A DNA stretch of 64,000 nt, taken from Chimonanthus salicifolius. Taxonomy: Eukaryota; Streptophyta; Magnoliopsida; Laurales; Calycanthaceae. Under the pieces are notes generated by a model. It was not told where the DNA came from, made no database searches, and saw nothing but the letters and a program-made list of their open reading frames with translations. Below are positions 34,201 to 46,800 of this stretch, in pieces (positions within the stretch are counted from its first letter, which is position 1; each line of letters begins with the position of its first letter). The translations under genes were made by a program, and so were the position numbers. The stretch spans positions 22,933,043-22,997,042 of the forward strand of contig CM023539.1 in NCBI GenBank assembly GCA_013350335.1, written 5' to 3'.

Positions 34201-35102
34201 GAAATCCAAATTTTCCCAAACTTAAATTTTATTTTCCTATTTTCATTCTAGATTTAAATCTCTCCTAAACCTTCTATCATAACAAAAAGATTAGTTACAT
34301 ACCTCTACTTGAAGTCTTTGGATCTTCTTTCTTCAACACTTTTCAATAGAGAAGATTTGATAGAAGAATATGAAGTTTGGAGGAGAGGCCTTGATGCTTG
34401 TTTCCCTTAATGGCTTGATGGAGATGAGAGATAGAATTGAGAGAGAAATAGTTACTTCAGACGTTAATGGGAGAGAAGAATTAAGGAGGACACTGCAGGA
34501 TGGGTTCTTGCTGATTTCCAGCACCAAGAGTATGGGTTTCCTACTATAAGATGGGTTTTCCATCTTTTCCCATCCCCTCTTAGCATGAAAAGGGGATCTT
34601 GCCTTTTCTTTTTGGTGGATTCAAAAAAGGGTTGGGTCAGCTAGTGCATTTCATTGCACATGGGTTTAGCTAACTCAAGGGACCCACTTGCCATGTGGCA
34701 AGTTGTGTCACCACAAATGGGACCTACTTGCCATGTGGCAAGTTGTGTCACCACAAATGGGACCCACTTGACACCTCACCAGTTGAGGTGTACAATAGTT
34801 AGATTAACTTAATTAAACACCAATATTTTAATTAATCCAATATTATTCCTCTAATTATTAAAATTCTTAATTAAATACCAATGGTTCTCATAAATCTCAA
34901 AATTCCATTTAATACTCAAAATTCCCACATAACTTGATTATTGACTTTATTCACTTTCTAATCATCACAATGCCATTACTTAATACCATAATTCATATCA
35001 ATTTTCTCAATGATTAACAATTTGTATTTAAAATTCCAAATTGATTTCAAAATACATCCAAAAAATACGTGGGGTATCGGATCGAATTCCCGAGTAGTTT
35101 CA
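31271..35102 (-). repeat. Chromovirus 3' LTR
   Basis: About 3.8 kb. The left end TGTGGCACCCCACCC is the complement of the usual GGGTGGGGTGCCACA LTR end. Within it the phrase GACCTACTTGCCATGTGGCA and its neighbours are duplicated in tandem near 34680-34750. The right end is set where the match to 49017 stops. Confidence 0.75.
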
Positions 35103-35387
35103 ATAGTACCATCTTTTTGGAATTTTTGTCCCAAAAATTAGATGAATGTTGGGTTCCAAAACAAAAATTACTCAAATAATTCCGGATGATGAGCTCGCAT
35201 TTCTGATTCCAATTCCCAAGTAGACTCCTCACTGCCATGTCGTTCCCAAATCACTTTGACGAAAGAGATTACTCTGTTTCTCAGAACTTTCTGCTGTGAA
35301 TCTGTGATCTGTTGGGTCTCTGGACATATGATACGTCGCTCTGTACATCCAGTTCTTTCACATCCAAAACATGTGATGGGTCAGGGT
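35103..35387 (-). pseudogene. Chromovirus pol C-terminus with chromodomain remnant
   Basis: Minus-strand frames read LRNRVISFVKVIWERHGSEE and STWELESEMRAHHPELF, the chromodomain that ends the integrase of plant chromoviruses. It breaks at 35392 where a solo LTR is inserted and continues upstream at 39454. Confidence 0.78.
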
Positions 35388-38220
35388 TATCCTGTAATGG
35401 CCCGGAATTTGTAAATCAATATATAGGTGGATATTATTTATTGTAAATGGTGGAAATTGGAAGTTTGATGGAATAAATGGTGAATGGATCAAAATATGGA
35501 CAAAGGCCCAAGTATGGCCCAATGAACTATGGATTGGATTTAAATTCACCTAAAGGGTCAATGATGGTCAATTGGGCCAAGGATGGCCAAATTTGGGCCC
35601 AATACCCATTTGGGACCTAATGGATCAAGATGATGTAAGCTCTAAGGTAAATGGGTAGGGGTGAATTTAATTGGGCCATGGGCCCAATGGTGATCCAAGT
35701 AATTGAAAGGGGTTTAATTAAATCACCTAAGTTAATTTTAATTAGACCAAAGTGATATGACCAATTGGGACCCACCTCCACCTCACCAAGTGAGGTGGCG
35801 TGTGGACCAAGATTGGTAGGGCCTGGCCACTATGGTTGAATTGGTCAACCATGGGTGGATACAAGGATATGGAATTAGGTTAAATGGAAATTAATTAATT
35901 TAATGATCCAATTAATTAATCAATTAAGCTAATAAAAAGGGTGGTCAAATGGTCAAATGGAAGACCCAAACCATTCCACCTTATCACTAAAGCTCAAACA
36001 CGTTGGACTTGGGTGATGGTTATCCCAACCACCACCATAAAGCAAGATAAAAATCTTATGTGGGTTGGTGGGAGGAGTTAATGATAAAGTGTATTTTAAG
36101 CAACCAAAAGGAGATGCTTTCATCTTATCTCTCAAATTCCATTCTCATTTTCACTCTCTCCCTCTCTTGCTCTCCACCACCGTCCCACACCAAAGAGAAA
36201 GGAAGAAGAAGAAAAAGAGAAGAAGAGAAGAAAGAAGCTCAAATTTGGCCATCACTCCAAGATCAAACTTGGTATCTTCTTCCTCACCATCTCCTCCTCT
36301 CCCTCTCTCAAACACACCCTATGATGGCCGAACCCAAGTTTGGAGGTTTTTATCATTAATCAATCATCTTGGCCAACCAAAGATCAAGGAGAAGGAGAAC
36401 GGAGGCTAAGGAAATCAAGAGGAGAAAGAAAAGCAGGAGGAGACGACGGATTGTAAGTATTTAAAAAAAAAAAACAAGAGATTGGATTCTTTTTGGGGTT
36501 TAAGATTTGGGGTCCATTTTTATTAGATTAATAGTGGCCAAAACATTATGGACCTTGGATCTTAAATCCATTCCATGGAAGGATGAAAAAAAAAAAAAAT
36601 GGAAAAAGTGAATAAATTAAGTTAAGGAAAAATAAATACATTAAGGACATTATGTAATGAAATTTATTTAAGTATGAAATGTGTGTGATTTTTGGAAGGA
36701 ATTATGGTGAGTAATTAAGTAAGCTTAAATGGGGTTTTTAAGATCAAAACCATGGAAGGGGGATTTATGATTTTAAGATGTTAATGAACAAATGTTAGTG
36801 AAGTTAAAGAGTTTTAATGAGGAAAAATTATGGAGGATATCAATGATTGTTAATGGCCTCAAAAGTGGTGGAAAAGAATGAACCATGAACCAAACCATAC
36901 TACGCTTATGAATTTATGAAAATATTTTATTTAGTGTTTGCATGATGATTCCCTATGATGTTGCTAAATTATGAATTATCAATCGTTGCAATGAGTTTAT
37001 ATGATATTGCTTTGATAATTGATTGTATGCAATGAATAGTCATTGAGGAATAAGGATGTGTTATAGACTATGTATATGATGATGAGTTGATAAAGTGCTG
37101 TGAGTTGTGAATATATAGTATGCATGAAGAGGCCGTAATATGCCAATGCGTTTGGTTGGAAACCTAGGTGGGGCTGATGAATAATTCCAAAGTTTAGGAA
37201 TTTGTGGATAGTCATGGATGGTCTTCGAATGTGTTGGGATGACTTGCTTTGGGTGAGTAAGATCGTTATTTCTAAATCTCTAGGTGTATGCTGTAAATGG
37301 GGTAGGGTAACCTAATCATAATTATGTTGAATCACTAGATTTATTAATGTGTTATTTCTTATGTTGTCTCATGTTATTGTTTGATGAGAATGGAGATGAA
37401 AGATCTTGTTACACATGAGTTATGTTATTCGATGATTATGTGTGATTTCAATTCTACGTAACGTAATAATGAAGGCATATGAACCCGTATGATGTTGTAG
37501 CCATTGATAACGTGGGCATGTAGGGTGGAAGTTGGTAATTGGTGAAATTTGTAATACTTGTGAATATTTTTAGTGGTGAATGGGTATTATTTGACATAAC
37601 GTAAGTAAGCTTAGATGTATCACTATTTTTAGGAATCTATGAATATGTGTTGAATAATCTAGAAGGGTAGGAAATTAGTATCTATATGATTTGAATGCAT
37701 AATGGAAACCACCTCAAGGAAGGACTTATGGTGGAGCTAAATAATGTATATGGACCCAAGTAAAAATGGGATTATGTATGTGGTTAGATGAATGGAAAAT
37801 TAGGCTAAGTTAAGGACTAATTTGTTAATGTACATATCATGGTTGATGGAAATTAATGGATCCAAGTCTATGGATCAATCATGGGCCTAAGAAGGGAAGG
37901 ATAAAATGAAAACTTAACCATGGAGTAACAGTGGCAAAACCGTAAATAATGGCTAAATTGAAAAAACCCCATGGGAGATGATCATGGACTTAGGGACTTC
38001 AAGTAATAACCTTGTGTGTGATTAATAAAGCCTAGGGTGACTGAATTTTGGACTCATGTAATTAAGATAATCAATGGTTAAAAACAGGGACTGACTATTA
38101 ATATGTAATAAGGTACCGGACATCGCAAGCGGTGCGCGATCGGCTACCAGATCTGTAAATGGAAAACGTAAAGAGACGCTAGTCGGTATTCGGTAGGATT
38201 CCTACCTTTTTGTAAGCCAT

Positions 38221-38440
38221 GGATTAAGTATTATGTGATGTTTTCCTTTAATTTATTTTGGGAATCATGTGAATGTTTTAAGATGCGTTTTTGGATTAAG
38301 TATTATGTGATGTTTTCCTTTAATTTATTTTGGAAATCATGTGAATGTTTTAAGATGGATTTTGGATTAAGTATTATGTGATGGTTTCCCTTTGATTTAT
38401 TTGGTAATCATGTGATTGTTTTAAGATGGGTTTTATGACT
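38221..38440 (+). repeat. 72-bp tandem repeat in solo LTR A
   Basis: GGATTAAGTATTATGTGATG starts copies at 38221, 38293 and 38364. A fourth, partial copy may follow. Confidence 0.85.
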
Positions 38441-38619
38441 ATGATTTACATATATTACATAACATATGGCATCTACATCTCATGCATGGCATGAGAGGGA
38501 TATGACAGGGGAAGGATGAAATGAAACCGGAGTCCATGCTCTGTCGGGGCAACCGATAAACAGACATGGGGATATTTTGATGTGTTTGATTTATCAGGGA
38601 TATTGTATGTAATTATGAT

Positions 38620-38800
38620 ACCTTGATGATGGTTCTTCCATCAAGGGGGATGATGTGTGACTGTTTATATCTTGACGAGGTTTTGCCATCAAGGGGGATG
38701 ATGTGTGACTGTTTATATCTTGACGAGGCATTGCCGTCAAGGGGGATAATTTGTGATTGGTCATATCTTGACGAGGTTTTTCCGTCAAGGGGGATATGGA
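38620..38800 (+). repeat. 46-50-bp tandem repeat with inverted TGACG sites
   Basis: Four copies share CTTGACG...CGTCAAGGGGGAT, the second half falling at about 38640, 38691, 38737 and 38785. Each copy contains a 7-bp inverted repeat (CTTGACG / CGTCAAG or CTTGATG / CATCAAG) around a 10-base spacer. Confidence 0.82.
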
Positions 38801-39453
38801 ATCATGATAGTAAGGATGATGGGTGGGACACATGACATAAGACACCCATGGCATTGCATCCATTTATGGTTTTCACTTTATTACTATCTATGTTTTGTTA
38901 TCACTAATCCATGTGTTAGCCCTACCTGGAGTCCTACTGGGCGCGTTGTCTAACGCCCTACTTCTACCCTAGCTGATGACACAGGAGATGCCTGAAACGA
39001 AGGACGAGACGGAAGCCAAGCTTAGGAGCTTGGGGAGACAGACTACTTAGTTTATTCAAGTTTACTTTGGAAATGTATTTGATAGCTTAGCTCGTCGGAA
39101 TGTAATATTTTAGATTAATTGCTATGTTTTGGATTTTATTTTAGATTTTATGTTGTTGAGGTATTTTAGTAAGTAAATGAATGTATCTTCCCTGCTATCT
39201 CAAATTTGTAGGATAGTCTCTATGGTAATTTCCGCACTTAGTTAATATTCCACAAGCTTACGTCTACCTGTGAACTGTTCTCCGTGGACTTCGTTCCACG
39301 CACATGTAGGATTGGCCAGTTAAGGGTTGAGCTTTAGAAGCTCGGACTTAACTCGCGTCGTGACGTCCGTGCCCTTTGTCACTCTTTATTTCAAAAATAA
39401 AAAATAAAAATAGACTCTGATTTTCGGTGAAAAGGGGCGGGCGTTACATATCC

Positions 39454-42400
39454 TCCGCGACATGGAGACATGAAATACGTCATGCATACTTGACAGCTGT
39501 GCAAGAAGTGCTATCCGGTATGCAACTTCTCCAATCTTCTCGAGGATTGGAAACGGTCCAACAAATCTTGGCAACAACTTTCCTTTCTTCCCGAACCTCA
39601 TCTGACCTTTACGCGGTGATACCTTAAAGAACACTAGGTCATCCACCTCAAACGCCAAAGGTCTGATTCTCTTGTCTGCGTAGCTCTTCTGTCAGCTTTG
39701 GGCAGTCAGTAGATGCTGTCAAATGGTCTTGATCTGCTATGTGGTCTCTTCCACTAACTCTGGTCCAATCAGTGCAGCCTCTCCTGCCTCAGTCCAACAA
39801 ATTGGAGATCTGCAAGGTCTACCGTACAACGCTTCGAATGGAGCCATCTGAAGACTCGCCTGATAGCTATTCTTGTACGATAACTCTACTAAAGGAAGGT
39901 GATCTTCCCTGCTGCCCTCAAATCCAACATGCAAGCTCTCAACATATCTTCTAACGTCTGTATGGTTCTATCTGACTGTCCATCAGTCTGGCGATGAAAT
40001 GTTATGCTATACAATAGGTCTGTACCCATGACCATCTGTAAACTCTGACATACCCTTCTAGTGAATCTGCCCTCATGGTCTGACACAATCGTCATGGGTA
40101 TCCCATGCAGTCTAACAATATCCTTGATGTACTGCCTGCCCAACTTCTCAGATGAATCTGTCATCCTGATAGGCATGAAGTGTGCTGACTTGGTAAGATG
40201 GTCGATCACTACCCAGATAGCATCATTGCCTTTAAAAGATCTAGGCAATCCCGTCACAAAATCATCGCAATGTGTTCCCGTCACAAAATCCATCGGAATG
40301 TGTTCCCACTTCCATTCTAGTACGGAAAAGGGGCTTAAGCAAATCAGGGGGCTTCCGATGTTCTGCTTTGACTCGTTGACATGTTAGACACTTGGAGAAG
40401 TAATCTGCCACATCTTTCTTGAGTCCACACCACCAATACTGCCGCTTGAGATCTCTATACATCTTTGTGCTTCCAGGGTGTATCAAAAATTTCGATTGGT
40501 GTGCTTCTATCAGTATCTCTTTTCTTCATTCTTCTGGTACATATATCCTTCCTTTGAACATGAGTACTTGTCCAGGTTGCAATTGCCAATCCTGGACTGT
40601 CTCTCCTGCAAATAACTTGGCCAAAATTTCTGTCATTCCCGGATCTGTCTTTTGTTTCTGCTCTATTTTTGATGTCAACGTCGAATGTACCACCAAGTTA
40701 CATATACATCCTCTGTTGGATATGTGCAAGTTCAATTCCATAATGGTTGAACGCATCTTCCACTCTTGCCTGATTAGGCTTGCTATAGTTCCATAAGGTT
40801 TGCGGCTAAGTGCATCCGCAACTTTGTTTTCCTTACCTAGATGATAGTGAAGAACAAAACCATAGTCTTGGAGACACTCCATCCATCTCCTCTGTCTCAT
40901 GTTAAGCTCTTTTGTCCGAATATGTATTTCAAACTTTTATGGTTAGAATAGACTTCGAACTTTTCTCCAAAGAGATAGTGCCTCCAGCTTTTGAGTGCAA
41001 ACACTACAGCTGCCAACTCCAAGTCGTGAACAGGATAATTCCATTCATGCAATTTCAACTGCAAGGAGCCATAAGCTACTGTCCGTGTCTTTTGGGTGAG
41101 AACACATCCCAGTCCTTCACCTGGAGCGTCACAGTATACTGCATAGCCTTTACCCCTTTCTGGAAGAATTAGGATAGGGGCTGATATAAGTCTCCACTTC
41201 AGTTCTTCAAACCTTTCATTGCACTTTTCTGACCATTCATACTTGACTCCTTTCTAAGTTAGACGGGTGAGTGGGGCTGCAATCTTGGAGAAGTCCTCAA
41301 TGAATTTGCAGTAATATCCCGCTAATCCCAGAAAGCTTCTGATTTCTGTAACATTCCGAGGGGGTTTCCAATTTTGAACTGCTTCCATTTTTGCCAGGTC
41401 ATTCCTCCTACTGTTACTATGTATCCAAGAAAATTCACTTTTGATAGCTAGAATTCACATTTACTGCTTTAGCAAACAACTTGTTGCTTCTTAGTGTGTC
41501 CAGGACAATCCATAGGTGCTCAGCATGTTCTTCGTTGTTCTTTGAGTAGATGAGAATGTCATCAATGAACATGATCACAAATCTGTCGAGATAGGGGCGA
41601 AAGATCCGGTTCATTAGGTCCATAAAGACTGTTGGTGCATTGGTTAGTCCAAATGACATCACCACATACTCATACAGTCCATATCTTGTCCTAAATGTCG
41701 TCTTCTGTATATCCTCCTCTTTGACTCTGATTTGATGATAGCCAGACATGAGATCTATCTTTGAAAATCAACTTGACCCCTTTCAACTGGTCAAATAGAT
41801 CATCTATTTTGGGTAGAGGATACTTGTTCTTAATGGTGACTTGATTTAATCTCCGGTAATCTATGCACATTCTCAGTGAGCCATCCTTTTTCTTGACAAA
41901 CAACACAGGTGCTCCCCATGAAGAAGTACCATGTAGAATGAATCCCATCCGTAGCAAGTCATCAATTTACTTATTTAGCTCTGTCATTTCAGCAGGTGCC
42001 ATCCGGTAATGTGGGAGTGATACAGGTGCGGTTCTGGGAAACAATTCAATTGCAAAGTCTATCTCTCGTTTGGGAGGTAGACTGGGAAGTTCAGTAGGAA
42101 AGATGTCAGCAAAATCTTTCAAGTTTACAGGGAGAGTAGGGGTAGGTGACTCCTCCAATTTAAGGTTGTTCAATAAGACTTGATTAACCCAGTCATGGGA
42201 TCTACCACATACAGTCATCTTTTGTTTATCCCCATAAACTATGAATCTCTGTCCTTCGGGTGAATAAAAGGTTACTCTTTTGAGATAACAATCAATACAA
42301 GCTTGAAAGATTGTCAACCAGTCCATGCCAAAAATTACAACAAATTCTGACATTTCTAATACCAGATAATCAAACTTGAACTTGAAATCAGTCAGTTCAG

Positions 42401-43320
42401 TGTCAACTGAGGTGCAAACTAAACCCAGTGTTGTGTCTCCAACAGATGAGACTATGGTGACAGCAGATGACAAAGATTGCACAAATAAACCCGTAGCAGT
42501 AATCTTAGATGTCGACATGAAAGAATGAGATGCTCCAGAATCAAACAGTGCTACTGCATATGAACTGCCAATAATAGCCATACCTTGAATCACAGAGTGG
42601 TTGGCCACCTCTGAAGTGGGAACTAAAGAATACAGTTGTCCTGAGGCTGCTGGAGCTGGTGGTCGTCCTGACTGTGCCTGAGATCGGGACATATGGGATT
42701 GTGTCGGTCTGTCTGGTGGACAATTGAAGGTCCGTGTCTGAGATCCTTGATGTAGTTACGGGAAAGTTCTTTTCAATGTGATTTGTCCGCCCACACTGGA
42801 AGCATGAAAAAGTACTTCCAGTAGATTGTGCCACCAATGTTTAACGAAGTTGAGGACAATTCCTTCTGATGTAGCCCACCTGGCACACTGAAAACATGAG
42901 GAAGCATTCCCACTGGACAAATTTGTAGGTACTGTGGCCGAAGAGTGGTCGAAGTTCTGTCGACTAGCATATGTTGTACAAAACTTCTTCTGCAGTTGAT
43001 GAAAACCTCCACCACTATGTTTTTTTTTTTTTTTTTTTTGTGCTCATTAAAACTTGCAGATTCTGCCAAATCTCGTTCAACAATACTTGCCCGGTTGACT
43101 AACTCTGCATAGGTAGTGATGGCAAGAGGTACCACCCAATACCTGATGGTGGGTCGTATACCTCTCTCAAACAACTCGGTCTTTTTGAGTTTAACATCGA
43201 CCATATAGGGGCATAACAGGTTAGTCTGGTGAATTCTTGATGGTATTCAAATATAGGCATACCTCTCTGAGTCAGATTCAGCAATTCCTGTATTTTGATC
43301 CATTTTTCTGCCTATGGGAA
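39454..43320 (-). pseudogene. Chromovirus gag-pol polyprotein, broken
   Basis: Minus-strand order (right to left): gag fragments with QRGMPIFEYHQEFTRL and a knuckle CFQCGRTNHIEKN; aspartic protease with FDSGASHSF (41967-42692, the longest intact piece); RT with [20 protein letters not shown] and the catalytic block [10 protein letters not shown]; RNase H tail with YHLGKENKVADALSRKP; integrase zinc finger HPGSTKMYRDL and CLTCQRVKAEH; integrase core FVTGLPRSFKGNDAIWVVID with DHEGRFTRR and FHRQTDGQSDRTIQT; then VDDLVFFKVSPRKG. Several frameshifts and a 21-base T run inside gag (43020-43040) show that it is dead. Confidence 0.92.
43020..43040 (+). repeat. Poly-T tract
   Basis: About 21 T within the chromovirus gag region; a poly-Lys run on the minus strand. 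Confidence 0.9.
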
Positions 43321-43849
43321 GTAATTTCCCAAAAATAGATTCTTGAAACCCTTCTATGTCATCCCTGCCATTATTCGATCTTCCTTGGTGGCCTTCCACC
43401 ATTTACATGTGTTATTGATTAGCTGTGAAGTGGCCAGAAGAATTTTGTCTTGTGCTTTTGTAATATTCATCAGTTCAAATATTTGGACGATGTTCGCTAT
43501 CTAGTTTTTTGCCTCCAATGGTCCCTCAATACCACTTAAATAAGGAGGACGCTGCAGTTGGAAGTCTCTCACAGTAGCTCGGTCGGTAGTGGCAGTCGAG
43601 TCGGTTACTGTCTGCTTTATACTATTCACCAATGCTTGCTGCAGGTTCTGGACAATGCTTGCTGCAGGTTCAGGTTAGGGTGGGGACATTGCCACTCATC
43701 TCACGAACATTCTCCGGATTGGTTGGATTCTTCTAGGGGTTGTTCTCTTGGTGCCATTTTCTTATGTCAAGGAAAATTTGAATCACATTTCATTCACTAG
43801 ATCATCCTAAGAGTTACTCTAAATTGACACGGGGAAAACTCTATGTTAT

Positions 43850-46800
43850 TGTAACAACTTGACCCAATTTTTCGGGATTTTAGGGTTTTGGTGGCAGTGG
43901 GAGAGTGTGGGCCCCATAGTGGGCCTTGGTTTGCCCGATTCCGAGTTGGAGACTTGGGGCATTTTGGTAATTTCAAATTATTGTGTACTTTGTCAAAGAA
44001 AAATATTTTAAAATCACACGTTTTCTCTCTGATGTTTGTCGCTTGATTTATATCGGGTTTTAAATTGTTTTCAAAAGCCTGAGATTTGATTTTTGGAAAT
44101 TTGAGATCTTTATTTGTAAGAAAAAAAAAAAAAAAAACCCCAAACCCTCCTAAACCCTAACCCCTAAATACCCCCTCTATTCCCATAGCACTGTAGCAAC
44201 TGTGGCTACAGTGCCGCACGCCTCTCATCCTCTCCTTCCATCTTTTCTCCTCTCTTTTCCTTCTTCTAACCCTAAGCCTAGACTCCCTCTCCCCTTGGGT
44301 GCTGCCTTCGCCACTCATTTCTCTTCCCTCTCTCTCGACCTCCCCTCTCTCCTTCTTCTCTTTTCCTTTCCTTCTTCCCTCTCGGTCGCCGCCGCCCGCT
44401 CGAGTTGTAACCGTTCACCCCTCTGCTGTTCGCCAGATAGGAGGTTCGGGCCCCCAGCAGCAGATTTTCTAGCTCTCCCGCCGTCGATCGATTGAACGTT
44501 CTTGTTTTCCCTCATCTCTTTTCCCCCTTTCAGATTTCTTTCTCCCTTCCCTTCGTTTTCCCCTTTCTTTCTCTCCCCCTCTCTCTGGTTTTCCTCTTTT
44601 TCTTCTCTTTCTCTTCTTTTCCCTCTTTTCCTTGTTTCTCAACTGGGTGCTAAGCCAACTCAATCGGGTCACTAAGTTGACTCGGCTGGGTTCAGTCCTG
44701 GTCCGTCGACCCAGGCCTAGCTCAACCAAGCTTCTTGAGCCCAGCAGTCAGAGCCAGCCAAAATCAGGTTCGGCCCAGTTCGACTTGGTCCAGCCCAGCT
44801 CGACTCGGCCCAGACCCAACTCGGCCAGTCAGGCCCAGTTCTAACTGGTTCAGCCCACCTCATGCCCGGCCCAGTTCCGCCCAGCTTTGGGCCCGACCCA
44901 TCTTAAAGCCCAATTTTCAGATCCAGTTTTCAGTTTAGGCTTAATCCCGAACCCGACTTAGTTTTGGAACTAGTTTTCAGTTTTGGACCATGTTCGGCCC
45001 ATTTTGGGACCGTTTGTGGCCCAGACTAGTTTTAGCCCGTTTTAACCCGTTTTTAATCTTTGTATTTCTTTTTATCAGATCGAGCCCCTTCAACCCAGTG
45101 GACCTAATTTCTCGAAGTTGATTTCAAAACGCATATAGGTGAGGGAACTTATCACCGCTTTTAGCATGCATCCATGTATATTACTTCTCTATCAAATGTG
45201 CGGGTACGAAATGCTGCGAATGGGGGTCCTCGGTATAATGAGCCACTCGGCAAGGGAACTGTTGATACCATTATGTGGCGGGCCCCCATCCTGGGAGTAT
45301 TTGTATTCGATGCTAGTAGAGGCATATACAAGTTGCTTATCTGATGTCACAATTGATTGGTTGTGTGGTGACATGATTAGGGTTTATTTTTATTGGTAAT
45401 ATGTTAAGATGCCAACATGTAAATATGTGATATGTGGTGATATATGCCTGATTATGGTGTGATATATCATGTTGATAATATGCTATATGATTATGTGATA
45501 GTTAGTTTGAACTGCTAGACATTATAACATATTTGGATGTTAATATGCCAGCCTATGACAAATAGTGATGTATACATCTGATTGTTATGTGATGAACTAT
45601 GGTAATAGCATGTGTAGGCGTAGAGGTAACTGTGCATACATATAACTAACGTATGTGGGATGCCGGTGGGGGCATGGGTACTAGGCAACATCAGGATCTA
45701 AAGACTCCCCCTAACTCGTCGGGTAGTAGGGTAGGGATGTTGTGTGGGACCGCGCAGTGGAAGGGTGGTTGGACTATGGACTATTCGGTGGTTGGATATG
45801 AGTTAAAGTATTTCCCAGCATGGGTTAGATTGTCAGGTGTGATCTTTAAACATGCCTAGGAGGGAGGTGTGGTCCTGTTTGGAGGGCGAGGTGCTCGACA
45901 GTCCTAAGAGGGACATGTTGTGAGGTGGTCATGGAAATCTCCAGGAAGTTCTGGGGTTGAGTGTTAGCTCGCCCAAGGCTGACTTAGAGGTTATCACAGA
46001 CAAGCTACCCGAGTGCGTGGCTGATGATGCTTCCCCAATGGTTTAATGGGTTGAGTGGTTCGCCCGCGTGGAGACTAGAGGGTGGGATGGTGACTTGTGA
46101 TCCCTGGATGACCGAGTAGACTGAGGAGGTGCTCATCTGCTCATTGGTTGAGGGATGATGCGGTGAGGGACAACTCTCGCTGGTGTGACTTCTGATTCTC
46201 GGATGACCGAGTAGGCTGAGGAGGTGCTCGCCTGCTCATTGGTCTAGGGATGATGCGGTGAGGGACAACTCCCGCTGGTATGGTTTGTGATTCCCCAGAT
46301 AACCGAGTAGGCTGAGGATGTGTTAGTCCGCTCATTGGTCGAGGGATGATATGGTGAGGGACAGCTCCCGCTGGTATGGTTTGTGATTCCCGGATGACCG
46401 AGTAGGCTGAGGATGTGCTCGCCCTCTCATTGGTAGAGGGATGGTGTGATGAGATATTCCAGGCTAGGACACCTATAGGGTGGAGACAACCTGCGATGTG
46501 ATGTGATGAGATATTCCAGGCTAGGACACCTATAGGGTGGGGACAACCTGCGATGTGATATGATGAGATATTCCAGGCTAGGACACCTGTAGGGTGGGGA
46601 CAACCTGCGATGTGATGTGATGTGATGAAATATTCCAGGGTAGGGCACCTTGTAGGGTGGGGACAGCCTGCAATGTGATGTGATGAGATATTCCAGGCTA
46701 AGACACCTGTAAGGTGGGGACAGCCTGCGATGTGATGTGATGAGATATTCTAGGCTAAGACACCTGTAGGGTGGGGACAACCTGCTATGTGATGTGATGA

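Larger units (their letters stand above)
35393..39448 (+). mobile_element. Solo LTR A (gypsy-type, 4056 bp) with TSD TATCC
   Basis: Starts TGTAATGGCCCGG and ends GGGGCGGGCGTTACA. TATCC is repeated at 35388-35392 and 39449-39453. It splits the chromovirus pol. There is no primer site or coding, so recombination between two LTRs has removed the rest of the element. Orientation is inferred from similarity to other LTRs here. Confidence 0.92.

Noticed and set aside
35393..39448. Full retroelement at solo LTR A
   Set aside because: No primer site, polypurine tract or coding between its ends, and one perfect TSD pair flanks the whole segment, so it is a solo LTR.
39454..43320. Functional chromovirus polyprotein
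   Set aside because: The reading frame changes several times, contains stops and a poly-T run, and is split by a solo LTR.
44145..44172. Telomere-like CCCTAAA units
   Set aside because: Only a few imperfect units, inside a defined solo LTR with target duplication. Not a telomere or interstitial telomeric array.
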